NCBI RefSeq assembly: GCF_002277025.1
Contig: NZ_NIWD01000009.1
Location: forward strand, 118,841-182,840
Direction: 5' to 3'
Source of the DNA: Sphingopyxis sp. GW247-27LB
GTDB taxonomy: Bacteria > Pseudomonadota > Alphaproteobacteria > Sphingomonadales > Sphingomonadaceae
Length of the DNA stretch: 64,000 nt
The notes under the pieces are model-generated. The model was given only the letters and a program-made list of their open reading frames with translations, ran no database searches and was not told the origin of the DNA. The position numbers were made by a program, and so were the translations under genes. Shown piece by piece: positions 7,620 through 16,608 of the stretch (within the stretch, counting starts at the first letter, position 1; each line of letters opens with the position of its first letter).

Positions 7620-8014
7620 TATCCGCCAGCAAGGATGCCGCGCCCGGCGCCGCACCCGCAAACGACAGCGTGGACGCGCTCCACGCGCTGATCCTCCACC
7701 AGCTCGACGAGGATCAGGCCCAGGAAACCATTTCCATCCCGCTCGCCGGCAAGAGCAGCATCGCCGATCACATGGTGATCGCGAGCGGCCGTTCGACGCG
7801 CCACGTCTCGGCGATCGCCGACAAGCTGGCGCAGCGAATCAAACAGGAGGCGGGCCGCAGCGTCCGCGTCGAGGGCCTGCCCAACGCCGACTGGGTGCTG
7901 ATCGACGCCGGCGACGTCATCGTCCACCTGTTCCGGCCCGAAGTGCGCAGCTTCTACAACCTCGAACGCATGTGGTCGTTCGGCGACGCGCCGCCGGTCG
8001 CAGCCGCGAATTGA
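7616..8014 (+). CDS. rsfS: Ribosomal silencing factor RsfS
   Basis: 132 residues from TTG at 7616, which overlaps the nadD stop (TTGA) and has a strong AAGGAAAGG ribosome-binding site just upstream. The core LHALILHQLDEDQAQETISIPLAGKSSIADHMVIASGRSTRHVSAIADKL and GLPNADWVLIDAGDVIVHLFRPEVRSFYNLERMW is diagnostic of RsfS (Iojap), which binds ribosomal protein uL14 and blocks subunit joining in starvation. The order nadD-rsfS-rlmH is conserved in many bacteria. Confidence 0.95.
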   Translation: MISASKDAAPGAAPANDSVDALHALILHQLDEDQAQETISIPLAGKSSIADHMVIASGRSTRHVSAIADKLAQRIKQEAGRSVRVEGLPNADWVLIDAGDVIVHLFRPEVRSFYNLERMWSFGDAPPVAAAN

Positions 8015-8046
8015 CGTGACCGCCGCCTGAAGGTTAGGCGGCGGAT

Positions 8047-8475
8047 ATGTTGCTGCACATCATCGCGCGCGGACGCATCGGGCGGGGCCCCGAAGCCGAA
8101 CTGGTCGAGCGCTACATGAAGCGCGTGACCTGGGCGCAGAAGATGTCGGAGCTTCCCGATACAGGCGGGCGCGTTCCCGCGGCTCCCGACAACAGCCGTA
8201 CCATATTGCTCGACGAGGGCGGCGAGCAGATGTCGTCGCTCGAATTCGCCCGATTGCTTGAAACATGGCGCGACGCCGGGGTGCGCGAGGCGCGCTTCTG
8301 CCTTGGCGCCGCCGACGGCTTCACGCCGGCGGAGCGCGAGGGCGCCGACAAGGTCATCGCCTTCGGCCGCGCGACCTGGCCGCACCTGATGGCGCGCGCG
8401 ATGCTCGCCGAGCAGCTGTGGCGCGCGACGAGTATCATCGCGGGCCACCCCTATCACCGCGAAGGGCGCCAGTGA
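8047..8475 (+). CDS. rlmH: 23S rRNA (pseudouridine1915-N3)-methyltransferase
   Basis: 142 residues, normal RlmH length. LLHIIARGRIGRGPEAELVERYMKR at the N terminus, LDEGGEQMSSLEFA in the middle, FCLGAADGF (SAM-binding, usually GGADG) and the C-terminal RAMLAEQLWRATSIIAGHPYHR are family hallmarks of this SPOUT-type knotted methyltransferase that modifies helix 69 of 23S rRNA. It follows rsfS after 32 nt and overlaps the EnvC-like gene by 4 nt. Confidence 0.95.
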   Translation: MLLHIIARGRIGRGPEAELVERYMKRVTWAQKMSELPDTGGRVPAAPDNSRTILLDEGGEQMSSLEFARLLETWRDAGVREARFCLGAADGFTPAEREGADKVIAFGRATWPHLMARAMLAEQLWRATSIIAGHPYHREGRQ

Positions 8476-9686
8476 GGCGGGTGCTCGCCACGCTGGCCGG
8501 CTTCGCCGCGATCGCGTGCGGCGCGCTTGCGATCGCGCAGAGCGACGTTTTCGACCCCGCGGCGATCGCCACGCGCGAACGCGCGCAGCTCCTGACCGCC
8601 AAGCAGCAATCGGCCGAGGCGATGGCGCGCAGCGGCGCGCTCGAAGCCCAGGCGCAGAAGGCGACCAACGCGGCCGACCGGCTGAAGAAACGGAGCGCCG
8701 CGCTCGCCGCGCGCATCCAAGCAGCCGAGGCGGATATCGATGCGGGCGAGGCGCGCGTCGCGCTGGTGAACCGCCGCCTCGCCGTGCAGCAGGCGCGGCT
8801 CGCCGAGCAGCAGCAGCCGCTGCTCGAACTCGCCGCCTCGCTCCAGCAGCTCTCGCGCCAGCCGCCGGTGAGCGTGCTCGCCCAGCCGGGATCGCTGCGC
8901 GACATGGTGCATGCGCGCGCCGTGCTCGATGCGGTGATGCCGGTGATCCGCAGCCGCACCGCGGGGGTCCGCCGCGAGCTTGCCGACCTCCGCACCGCGC
9001 AGCGGCAACAGGCGATCGCGCTGAAGGCGCTCGGCGCGAGCAAGGCCGAACTCGCCGCCCGGCGCGACGAGCTGACCCGGCTCGAAAACGAGGGGCGCCT
9101 CCACGCGCGCGACCTGATGAGCAGCGCCCGGCTTGAGGCCGACCGCGCGCTCGGGCTCGGCGAAAAGGCGCGCGACATCGTCGAACTGATGGACACGCTC
9201 GAAGCCGATGGCGCGGTGCGCGCCGAACTGGCAGAGCTCGCCGGGCCGCTGCCGCGCCCGCGCGATCCGGCAAGGGCCGCGATCACCGCCGCTCCGCCCG
9301 CCGCGCCGGCCGCCGACATGACGCGCAGCGCCTATCGCCTGCCGGTGGTCGGCCGCATCGTCGCGGGCCTCGGCGAAGTGAACGACAGCGGGGTGCGATC
9401 GCGCGGGATCACCATCGCGGCGCGCCCCGGCGGCCAGGTCGTCGCCCCCGCCCCGGGGCGGGTCAGCTTCGCGGGCGATTATCGCGGCTATGGCAAGATC
9501 GTCATCATCGACCATGGCGGCGGCTGGACCTCGCTGCTGACCGGGATGATCGCGCTGTCGGTAGGGGTCGGCGACACGCTCGACGCCGGAACGCCCGTCG
9601 GGCGCGCGGGGTCCGACGACAGTCGGATTACCGTCGAACTGCGCCGCGCCGGCCGCCCGGTCGACGTCGCCGCGATGCTGGGGTGA
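8472..9686 (+). CDS. envC: EnvC-like murein hydrolase activator (degenerate LytM domain)
   Basis: 404 residues from GTG at 8472 (GTGA overlap with rlmH). A signal peptide (residues 1-22) precedes a long Ala/Arg/Glu/Gln-rich coiled coil (about 30-250) and a C-terminal LytM/M23 domain (about 290-404). The zinc-ligand positions of active M23 enzymes are not kept: the HRGxD position reads SRGIT and the final HFE position reads TVE. That is the known state of EnvC, which activates amidases at the septum rather than cutting peptidoglycan itself. It acts in the periplasm. Confidence 0.88.
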   Translation: MRRVLATLAGFAAIACGALAIAQSDVFDPAAIATRERAQLLTAKQQSAEAMARSGALEAQAQKATNAADRLKKRSAALAARIQAAEADIDAGEARVALVNRRLAVQQARLAEQQQPLLELAASLQQLSRQPPVSVLAQPGSLRDMVHARAVLDAVMPVIRSRTAGVRRELADLRTAQRQQAIALKALGASKAELAARRDELTRLENEGRLHARDLMSSARLEADRALGLGEKARDIVELMDTLEADGAVRAELAELAGPLPRPRDPARAAITAAPPAAPAADMTRSAYRLPVVGRIVAGLGEVNDSGVRSRGITIAARPGGQVVAPAPGRVSFAGDYRGYGKIVIIDHGGGWTSLLTGMIALSVGVGDTLDAGTPVGRAGSDDSRITVELRRAGRPVDVAAMLG

Positions 9687-9786
9687 CGTCCGACGCGCCG
9701 CTTGACGGCGGTTCAAATGCGTTGGAGGATAGCGCGCCGGGGTTTATAAGGGCGGGAGAGCTCCCGCGAGGACACGAAAGACGCCA

Positions 9787-11175
9787 ATGACCGAATCGAC
9801 CAAGACCGCCGCGTCGCCCCGGCGCCGCTTTGCCCTGTGGCAGGGCGCCGCCGCGTTGAGCACGCTCGCGCTGGTGCCGCTCGCGACCGGCGCGATGGCG
9901 ACCGTCGACGCCTCGACCACCGACGAGATCATGCGCTTCATGGACGTGTTCAGGGAAGTGAAGGCCAATTATGTCGAACCGGTCAGCGACGACAAGCTGA
10001 TCGAGGGGGCGATCAACGGCATGCTCGCCAGCCTCGACCCGCATTCGGGCTATCTCGACGCGCGCGATTATTCGAACCTCCGGACCCAGACCGACGGCGA
10101 ATATGGCGGGCTCGGCCTGTCGGTGACGATGGAGGACGGGGTGGTCAAGGTGATCGCGCCGACCGCCGACACCCCCGCCGACCGCGCCGGGATCAAGGCG
10201 GGCGACTATATCACCCATATCGACAAGCAGCTGATCTTCGGCATGACGCTCGACGAGGCGGTCGAACAGATGCGCGGCCGTCCGGGTACCAAGATCGAGA
10301 TCACCGTCGTCCGCGAAGGCCAGGACAAGCCGATGGAGCTCACGCTGACGCGCGAGATCATCGACCTGAAGCCCGTCAAATGGGAGGTCAAGGACGGCGT
10401 CGGCGTGCTGACGATCAGCAGCTTTTCGGCCGATGCCAGCACCGACCTCAAGGCGGCGATGGTCGCGGTCGAGAAGTCGCTCGGCCGCACCCCGCGCGGC
10501 TGGGTGCTCGACCTGCGGTCGAACCCCGGCGGGCTGCTCGACGAAGCGGTCGGGGTCAGCGACCTGTTCCTCGACCGCGGCGAGATCGTCTCGCAGCGCG
10601 GCCGCAAGAAGGGCGATATCGAACGCTATTTCGCCGAGCCCGGCGATCAGGCGGGCGGCGCGCCGGTCATCGTGCTTATCGACGCGGGATCGGCCTCGGC
10701 TTCGGAGATCGTCGCGGGGGCGCTGCAGGACCAGCACCGCGCGGTGGTGATGGGCGAGCGTAGCTTCGGCAAGGGATCGGTGCAGACGGTGCTGCCGCTG
10801 ACGGACACCACCGCACTCCGCCTGACGACGGCGCGCTACTACACACCATCGGGACGCAGCGTGCAGGAGGGCGGAATCGACCCGGATATCCGCGTCCCGC
10901 AGCTGTCCGACCCCGATTACAAGGATCGCCCGTCCTTCCGCGAGAGCGACCTGCGCCGGCACCTGATCAACGAGAAGAAGGTCGACAACGGCCTGCTCGA
11001 AGCCGACGAAAAGCCCGATCCGCGCTTCACCGCGACCGCCGAAGAGCTGAAGGCGAAAGGGATCGAGGATTTCCAGCTCCACTATGCGCTGGAAACGATC
11101 GGGCGGATCGGCCCCGCCCCCTCGCGCATGGCGCAGGGCGCGAAACCCGCCGCCAAGCCGGCGCGCCGCAACTGA
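9787..11175 (+). CDS. ctpA: Carboxy-terminal processing protease (S41A)
   Basis: 462 residues. A positively charged N terminus (RRRFALWQGAAALSTLAL) acts as export signal, possibly Tat-like. Then an N-terminal helical part with GAINGMLASLDPHSGYL, a PDZ domain (about 105-185, GGLGLSVTMEDG...GDYITHID), and the S41 catalytic core: GSASASEIVAGALQD with the nucleophile near Ser306 and SFGKGSVQ with the general base near Lys329. Such periplasmic proteases trim C termini of envelope proteins. Its place after the EnvC-like gene is usual in alphaproteobacteria and links it to cell-wall turnover. Confidence 0.95.
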   Translation: MTESTKTAASPRRRFALWQGAAALSTLALVPLATGAMATVDASTTDEIMRFMDVFREVKANYVEPVSDDKLIEGAINGMLASLDPHSGYLDARDYSNLRTQTDGEYGGLGLSVTMEDGVVKVIAPTADTPADRAGIKAGDYITHIDKQLIFGMTLDEAVEQMRGRPGTKIEITVVREGQDKPMELTLTREIIDLKPVKWEVKDGVGVLTISSFSADASTDLKAAMVAVEKSLGRTPRGWVLDLRSNPGGLLDEAVGVSDLFLDRGEIVSQRGRKKGDIERYFAEPGDQAGGAPVIVLIDAGSASASEIVAGALQDQHRAVVMGERSFGKGSVQTVLPLTDTTALRLTTARYYTPSGRSVQEGGIDPDIRVPQLSDPDYKDRPSFRESDLRRHLINEKKVDNGLLEADEKPDPRFTATAEELKAKGIEDFQLHYALETIGRIGPAPSRMAQGAKPAAKPARRN

Positions 11176-11197
11176 CGCCGCGAGCGGAGGATCCTCT

Positions 11198-11680
11198 ATG
11201 CTGAATAGCCGTTACGCCGCGCCGCTGCTGGCGCTGCTCGCGCCGCTGCTGCTCTATGGCGGGGCGCTGGTGTCGCAATATGGCTTTGGCCTCCATCCGT
11301 GCGAGATGTGCTATTGGCAGCGCTGGCCGCACCAGGCGGCGATGGTGCTTGCGGCGATCGCTCTGCTCCTGCGCCGCAACGATACGGCGATGCGCGCCCT
11401 GACCTTGCTTGCCGCGCTCGCCATAGCCGTCAGCGGCGCGATCGGCATCTTCCACGCCGGGGTCGAGTACGGCTTCTGGGAAGGGCTGACGACGTGCAGC
11501 ACCGGCCAGAACGGCCCGGTCACCCTCGACAGCATCATGGCCGCGCCGGTGATCCGCTGCGACGTGCCGCAATGGACGCTGTTCGGCGTCTCGCTCGCGG
11601 GATTCAACGCGATCTTCTCGCTCGCGGCGGCGGGCCTCGTCTTGACCTTGCTGCGCCGCCGGCCCACATCGGCGGCATGA
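11198..11680 (+). CDS. dsbB: Disulfide bond formation protein B
   Basis: 160 residues with four membrane helices. The first periplasmic loop has the redox pair C35-E-M-C38 in HPCEMCYWQRWPH, and the second loop carries C100 and C121, matching the DsbB layout that reoxidises DsbA and passes electrons to quinone. ATG at 11198 follows a CGGAGG ribosome-binding site. The next gene, a ubiquinone-synthesis hydroxylase, overlaps by 4 nt, a fitting neighbour for a quinone-dependent enzyme. Confidence 0.92.
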   Translation: MLNSRYAAPLLALLAPLLLYGGALVSQYGFGLHPCEMCYWQRWPHQAAMVLAAIALLLRRNDTAMRALTLLAALAIAVSGAIGIFHAGVEYGFWEGLTTCSTGQNGPVTLDSIMAAPVIRCDVPQWTLFGVSLAGFNAIFSLAAAGLVLTLLRRRPTSAA

Positions 11681-12210
11681 GCAGCGCTCCCGAAACGACC
11701 GATCGCCGCACCGCGTCGATGATACGCGTCGATCAGGCGGGCGAATATGGCGCGACGCGCATCTACGCCGGCCAACTCGCGGTGATGGGCGACCGCCACC
11801 CGATGGCGCGCGAGATCGCGCATATGGCGGAGCAGGAAGAGCGCCACCGCGCCTTTTTCGACGCGATGGTCACGCGCCGCGGCGTGCGACCGACCGCCTT
11901 GCAGCCGGTCTGGGACGTCGCGGGCTTCGCGCTCGGCGCGGTGACCGCCGCGATGGGGCCGCGCGCCGCGATGGCGTGCACCGCCGCGGTCGAGACCGAG
12001 ATCGACCGCCATTATCGCGAACAGCTCGCCGAACTCGGCGACAGCGACCCCGAACTCTCGGGAGCCGTCGCCGAATTCCGCGCCGAGGAGCTCGAGCACA
12101 AGGAAGCGGCGATCGCCGCGGGCGCGGAAAGCGCCCCCGCCTATCCGCTGCTCAGCCTCGCCATTCGGGCGGGCTGCCGTGCAGCCATCGCGCTATCGAA
12201 ACGTATCTGA
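11677..12210 (+). CDS. coq7: Demethoxyubiquinone hydroxylase (Coq7 family)
   Basis: 177 residues from ATG at 11677, overlapping the dsbB stop (ATGA). The di-iron ligands of the family are visible: Glu in RVDQAGEYGA, ExxH in EQEERHR, Glu in AAVETEID and ExxH in EELEHKE. Coq7 hydroxylates demethoxyubiquinone at C6 in ubiquinone synthesis at the inner membrane; alphaproteobacteria use this enzyme in place of the flavin UbiF. Confidence 0.95.
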   Translation: MSSAPETTDRRTASMIRVDQAGEYGATRIYAGQLAVMGDRHPMAREIAHMAEQEERHRAFFDAMVTRRGVRPTALQPVWDVAGFALGAVTAAMGPRAAMACTAAVETEIDRHYREQLAELGDSDPELSGAVAEFRAEELEHKEAAIAAGAESAPAYPLLSLAIRAGCRAAIALSKRI

Positions 12211-12230
12211 TAAACAGGAATCCTCTTTTT

Positions 12231-12312
12231 CCGTTCGTGTCGGGCGAAGTCGAGACACCCATCGAGGCAAAGCAAGGTCGAGGGGCATCTCGACTTCGCT
12301 CGATGCGAACGG
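12231..12312. repeat. Imperfect palindromic intergenic repeat
   Basis: CCGTTCGTGTCGGGCGAAGT followed by CGAGAC pairs with CTCGACTTCGCTCGATGCGAACGG about 35 bp further on, with a few mismatches. The word GTCGAGCGAAGTCGAGA is a well-known dispersed repeat of sphingomonad genomes. It lies between coq7 and the next gene, a region otherwise without features. Confidence 0.75.
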
Positions 12313-12380
12313 CTAAGGGATGTTCATCGGCTATGCAGAGAGCCCATGCCATCTCGCCTGAAACCATGAAGGAACGATCG

Positions 12381-12995
12381 ATGACCCGCCTCCCCCTGTT
12401 CGCGCTGATCCTCGCCGGCAGCGCCGCCGCCCTCCCCGCCCAGGCGCAGGAAACCGCGGGCGCGCCGAACGAAAAGGTCAACCAGGTCATCGTCTATGGC
12501 GACGACAAGTGCGAGCCGAGCAGCCCCGACGAGATCGTCGTCTGCAACCGGATGCCCGAGGAAGATCGCTATCGCGTCCCGCAGATCTTCCGTGGCGGCG
12601 ACCCGCTCGACCCGCGCAACCAGGCGTGGCTGAACCGCGTCACCGCGATGGAGCGCGTCGGCCGCTTTGGCACCGACAGCTGCTCGCCGGTCGGCCTCGG
12701 CGGCTTTACCGGTTGCACCCAGCAGCTCGTCTCGGGCGCGAAGGCCGAGGCGCAGGCGGCCGACAAGACCGACTGGCAGACGATGATCGCCGAGGAACGC
12801 GCCAAACGCCTCGCGGGGATCGACGCGGCGGCCGAAGAGGTCGAAGCCGCGGTGGTCGCCGAGGAAAAGGCGCTTGCCGAACGCCAGAAGGCGGCCGAGG
12901 ACCTTGAGCGCCAGGCCAATGGCGAAGCACCCGCCCCGGCCACCGGCGAAGCCGAGCCCGACGCCGAGCCGCTGCCGACGCCGCCGCAGCACTGA
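12381..12995 (+). CDS. Exported protein of unknown function, acidic coiled tail
   Basis: 204 residues from ATG at 12381, chosen because GAAGGAA sits 8 nt upstream; an in-frame ATG at 12366 lacks such a site. A signal peptide (about 1-22, ending AQAQ) precedes a conserved-looking central part with paired cysteines (DDKCEPSSPDEIVVCNRMPEEDRYRVP and SCSPVGLGGFTGC), which could form disulfides in the periplasm, then an Ala/Glu/Lys-rich helix and a Pro/Glu-rich C terminus. I do not recognise a functional family; similar proteins recur in sphingomonads. Confidence 0.75.
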   Translation: MTRLPLFALILAGSAAALPAQAQETAGAPNEKVNQVIVYGDDKCEPSSPDEIVVCNRMPEEDRYRVPQIFRGGDPLDPRNQAWLNRVTAMERVGRFGTDSCSPVGLGGFTGCTQQLVSGAKAEAQAADKTDWQTMIAEERAKRLAGIDAAAEEVEAAVVAEEKALAERQKAAEDLERQANGEAPAPATGEAEPDAEPLPTPPQH

Positions 12996-12999
12996 CTTT

Positions 13000-14262
13000 C
13001 TATCGCTCGCGCGGCGTCCAGGCGGCCGCGCGCTTGCCCTTCCACCAGCGCAGCAACAGCCCGAGCGCGACCCCCGCGCCGATCGCGATCGTCAGGTCGG
13101 CGAAGACGGTGAGCAGGAGCGTCAGCAGCAGCAACAGCCGCTCGTCCCACGGCAGCGACCAATGCTCGCGCCACTTCTCCGGCTCCGCCATGTTGGCGGC
13201 GGTGACGAGCAGCACCGCGGCGAGCGCGGGCAGCGCCAGCGCACCAGCGAGGCCGCCGGCGACGAGCAGCACGAACAGGATCACCAGCGCGTGGACCATC
13301 CCCGCCACCGGCGTCCGCCCGCCGGCGCGGACGTTGGTCGCGGTGCGCGCGATCGCGCCGGTGACCGGCAGGCCGCCGAACAGCGGCGTCAGCACATTGG
13401 CGTACCCCTGCGCGAGCAGCTCGGCGCTCGGCCGATGCTGTCCGCCGAACATGCGGTCGGCGACGATCGCCGATAGCAAAGATTCGACCCCGGCCAGAAA
13501 GGCGATGGTCAGCGCCGAGGGCAGCAGCTCGATCAGCCGCGCCGCGGTCACCTGCGGCCAGTGCGGCGCGGGAAGCCCGCTCGGCAAGGCACCGAACCGC
13601 GAGCTCACCGTGTCGACCGGCAGATGCAGCCACAACACCGCGAGCGAGGCCGCGCCCACCGCGATCACCAACACCGGCCAGCGGGGGCGCCAGTGGCGGA
13701 GCAGCAATATGGCGGCGATCGTCACCGCGGTGACGGCGAGCGCGGCGAGGCTGAGCGAACCGCGCGCCGCCCACAGCGCCTCGATCTTCGGGATCATGTC
13801 GGCCGGAACCTTGCCGGCGGACAGTCCCAGCGCGTCGGCGAGCTGACTCGCCGCGATGATCGCGGCGATGCCGATGGTGAAGCCGTTGATCACCGCTTCG
13901 GGGATCAGCGCGATCAGGCGCCCGGCGCGGAAGAAGCCGGCGACGATCAAGATCAGTCCGGCCATGATGGTGGCGACGATCAGCCCGTCCATCCCGTGAT
14001 CCTGGATCACGCCATAGACGACGACGATGAAGGCGCCGGTCGGCCCGCCGATCTGCACCCGGCTGCCGCTCGTCAGCGAGATGACGAAGCCGCCGGTGAT
14101 CGCGGTGACGAGCCCGACGAAGGGCGTGCTTCCCGAAGCGATGGCGATGGCGATGCACAGCGGCAGCGCGACGAGCGCGACGCTGATCCCGGCCAATGCG
14201 TCGGCGCGAAACAGCGGCCAGCTGTAATCGCGCATCGTGTCGAGCAATTTGGGCCGGCGCAT
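13000..14262 (-). CDS. SulP-family anion transporter lacking a STAS domain
   Basis: 420 residues, almost wholly hydrophobic with 10 or more membrane helices. The sulfate-transporter signature is recognisable: DALAGISVALVALPLCIAIAIASG, SGSRVQIGGPTGAFIVVV, and the core block FLAGVESLLSAIVADRMFGGQHRPSAELLAQGYAN with GGLPVTGAIARTATNVRAGGRTP. Usual members have 500-600 residues with a C-terminal STAS domain; here the protein ends just after the last helix (RWWKGKRAAAWTPRER). Substrate may be sulfate, bicarbonate or a dicarboxylate. GGAG lies 7 nt before the ATG. Confidence 0.9.
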   Translation of the reverse strand: MRRPKLLDTMRDYSWPLFRADALAGISVALVALPLCIAIAIASGSTPFVGLVTAITGGFVISLTSGSRVQIGGPTGAFIVVVYGVIQDHGMDGLIVATIMAGLILIVAGFFRAGRLIALIPEAVINGFTIGIAAIIAASQLADALGLSAGKVPADMIPKIEALWAARGSLSLAALAVTAVTIAAILLLRHWRPRWPVLVIAVGAASLAVLWLHLPVDTVSSRFGALPSGLPAPHWPQVTAARLIELLPSALTIAFLAGVESLLSAIVADRMFGGQHRPSAELLAQGYANVLTPLFGGLPVTGAIARTATNVRAGGRTPVAGMVHALVILFVLLVAGGLAGALALPALAAVLLVTAANMAEPEKWREHWSLPWDERLLLLLTLLLTVFADLTIAIGAGVALGLLLRWWKGKRAAAWTPRER

Positions 14263-14332
14263 CGCGTCTCCATCCGATGAAAGAATGGAGAATCGCTACG
14301 CCCCGGCCCGTGTTCGGGTCAAGGCCGCCGGT

Positions 14333-16273
14333 TCAGTTCAGCAGATATTGCTGCCAGAAGAGCAGCGAGGTCCAGAATTGATAGTCGGCATTTTCCTTCT
14401 TGGCGAAGCCGTGCCCCTCGTTGGTGCCGACGAGATGCCAGGCGGTGCCGCCATTCTTGCGCACCGCGGCGACGATCTGCTCGGCCTCCGATGCCGGCAC
14501 GCGCGGGTCGTTGGCGCCCGTCACCACATAGAGCGGCTTCCGGATGTCGCCGACGCGGGTGAGCGGCGAGATTTCCAGCAACTTCGCGCGCTGCTCGGGT
14601 ACGCGCTCGTCGCCATATTCGACGCGGCGCAGATCGCGGCGGTAATCCTGCGTATTCTCGAGGAAGGTCACGAAGTTGGAGATGGCGACGACGCACAGAT
14701 TGGCGCGCAGCTTGTCGGCATAATGGGTCGCGGCGGCATAGCACATATAACCGCCGTAGCTGCCGCCGGTCAGCCCGAAGCGCGCCGCGTCGAGCGCGGG
14801 ATCCTTTGCCAGCACATCGAGGAAGGCGCCCATGTCCTTGACGCTGTCCTCGCGCTTGAACGGCCCGTTGTCGAGGCTGACGAACGTCTTGCCATAGCCC
14901 GTCGAACCGCGGACGTTGGGATAGAAGATCGCGATGCCCAGCTCGTTGAGCAGATAGTTGTTGCGGCCGAGGAAGCCGGGCCGCGACTGGCCTTCGGGGC
15001 CGCCGTGGACGTTCATGATCAGCGGCCGCTTGCCGGGGAATTTCGCCGGATCGGGGCGATAGAGAAAGCCGGACACCGCGAGCCCATCGAAGCTCTTCAC
15101 GCTCACCAGTTCGGGCTCGACATTCTTCGTCACGTCGAGGCCGCCCGTCTCGCTCTGGGTCCAGCGCGTCACCGCGAGCGTCTGAGGATTGACGCTATAG
15201 GCGTCCGCCGCGCTCCGCGCCGAGGTGAAGCTGAGCCCGATCTCGCCCCAGGGCGCGATGTCGATGCCGCCGATGATCCCCGCGGGCAGCGCCTCGACCG
15301 TGCGCGCCTTGCCGCTCTTGACGTCGAGGATGCGAAGCTTGCTCATCCCCGCCTCGTTGACGACATAGGCGATGAAGCGGCCGTCGTCGGAGATATCGAA
15401 CGTATCGACGTCCCATTTTTCGGCGGGTCCGCGCGGGGTGAAAGCGCCGCTTTTCGGGTCGATCGTCCCCAGCCGCTGGAAATCCGACCCCTCGTCGCTG
15501 GTGACCCAGATGGTGCCGTCGGGCGCGAAGGCCGCGCCGCCGATCGCGATCGTCTTCGCATGATCGCCGATCGGCGTCAGCGCCCCGCTCGCGAGGTCGA
15601 GCCGGTAGAGATCGGTCTTTTGCACCGAGACATATTTGGCGACCAGCGCCCAGCTCTTGTCGGGCGCGAAGTCGGTCAGATACCAGCCGCCGCCCTCGAC
15701 CTCGGCGACCATGCGCCCCGAGGCCGGATCGCGCGGGTTCATCACATACAGGTCGCTGTCGCGGCCGTTGCGCCGCGTCGACGTATAGCCGACGAGCGTC
15801 CCGTCGTCGCTCCACGCGTTGAAGCTGTTGCGGCTCTTTCCGTCGGTCAGCAGCACCAGCCGCCCGTTCTTCATCGCGTAGATCTGATAGAATTCATTGC
15901 CGCCGATATCCTTCTGCACCAGCATGATATCGGCGCTCTTCGGCGACCAGGCGCCCGCGCTGACGGGCTCTTCCTCGAAGGTCAGCTGCTGCCGCGCGCC
16001 CATCGGCATCGCGACGCGGTGGATCTGGCTGGTGTTACCGAAGCGGGTCGCGATCAGCATCGATTTGTCGCCATCGTTCCACCCGACGAAGCTCGCCCCG
16101 CGGCTTTCCATATAGGGACGCGATGCGGCGGCGAGGTCGGACGGCACGGCGGGCACGCCATCGGCGACGAGGGCGGCGGGCCGCGCCTCGACAGCGGCGG
16201 GCGCCGCATCCTCGGCGGCGAGCGCAGGCGCCAGCGGCAGCGCGAGAGCGGCGAGAAGAGCGAGATGGCGCAT
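14333..16273 (-). CDS. S9-family peptidase (acyl-peptide hydrolase/DPP-like), exported
   Basis: 646 residues. A signal peptide (1-19) is followed by a beta-propeller-like region of repeated WSDDG/FAPDG/ISDDG segments (about 60-380) and a C-terminal alpha/beta hydrolase: NVHGGPEGQSRPGF, the nucleophile elbow GGSYGGYM (Ser near 505), the Asp in TGANDPRVP and the His in NEGHGF. These enzymes cut short peptides, often after proline or from the N terminus. No linked partner gene is apparent. Confidence 0.92.
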   Translation of the reverse strand: MRHLALLAALALPLAPALAAEDAAPAAVEARPAALVADGVPAVPSDLAAASRPYMESRGASFVGWNDGDKSMLIATRFGNTSQIHRVAMPMGARQQLTFEEEPVSAGAWSPKSADIMLVQKDIGGNEFYQIYAMKNGRLVLLTDGKSRNSFNAWSDDGTLVGYTSTRRNGRDSDLYVMNPRDPASGRMVAEVEGGGWYLTDFAPDKSWALVAKYVSVQKTDLYRLDLASGALTPIGDHAKTIAIGGAAFAPDGTIWVTSDEGSDFQRLGTIDPKSGAFTPRGPAEKWDVDTFDISDDGRFIAYVVNEAGMSKLRILDVKSGKARTVEALPAGIIGGIDIAPWGEIGLSFTSARSAADAYSVNPQTLAVTRWTQSETGGLDVTKNVEPELVSVKSFDGLAVSGFLYRPDPAKFPGKRPLIMNVHGGPEGQSRPGFLGRNNYLLNELGIAIFYPNVRGSTGYGKTFVSLDNGPFKREDSVKDMGAFLDVLAKDPALDAARFGLTGGSYGGYMCYAAATHYADKLRANLCVVAISNFVTFLENTQDYRRDLRRVEYGDERVPEQRAKLLEISPLTRVGDIRKPLYVVTGANDPRVPASEAEQIVAAVRKNGGTAWHLVGTNEGHGFAKKENADYQFWTSLLFWQQYLLN

Positions 16274-16608
16274 AGGATTTTCCCCTGGCTTCGAACGGAC
16301 GAACAGCGGCTGGACGGTGCGAGGCCGTCATCCGGATGCACAAGACGCGAGATCGGCCCCGCCCGCCGCGATGAGGTGAGCGTATTAGCAGAACAAGACG
16401 GAGGCAAGACCCGTCCCAAAATCGCGCTCCAAAGCTCAAAAAGACTCGCCTTTTCGCTGCTGGAAGGCGGTTCGGCGCATTTTTGTTCGGAATCTTCGAT
16501 GAATTGACGCGGAAAATTAACGAATCGGCGCCATCGTGGCTTGACTCGGGGATAAACGGCTGAAAACCTGGTTCCTTCTGGGAATCGCCAGCCGGGGAGG
16601 CTGAAAAA
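16274..16608. other. Intergenic region without recognised gene
   Basis: 335 bp separate the divergent S9 peptidase and small membrane protein genes. It must hold both promoters. A TTGACT hexamer at 16541-16546 could be a -35 element for the downstream gene, but the -10 match 17 nt on is poor. I see no repeat, RNA gene or coding potential. Confidence 0.5.

Noticed and set aside
8472..9686. Loss of zinc ligands in the EnvC-like LytM domain as a sign of decay
   Set aside because: EnvC activators naturally lack these residues, so it is the expected state.
16541..16569. TTGACT hexamer before the small membrane protein gene at 16609
   Set aside because: The AAACCT at the expected -10 place is too far from consensus.
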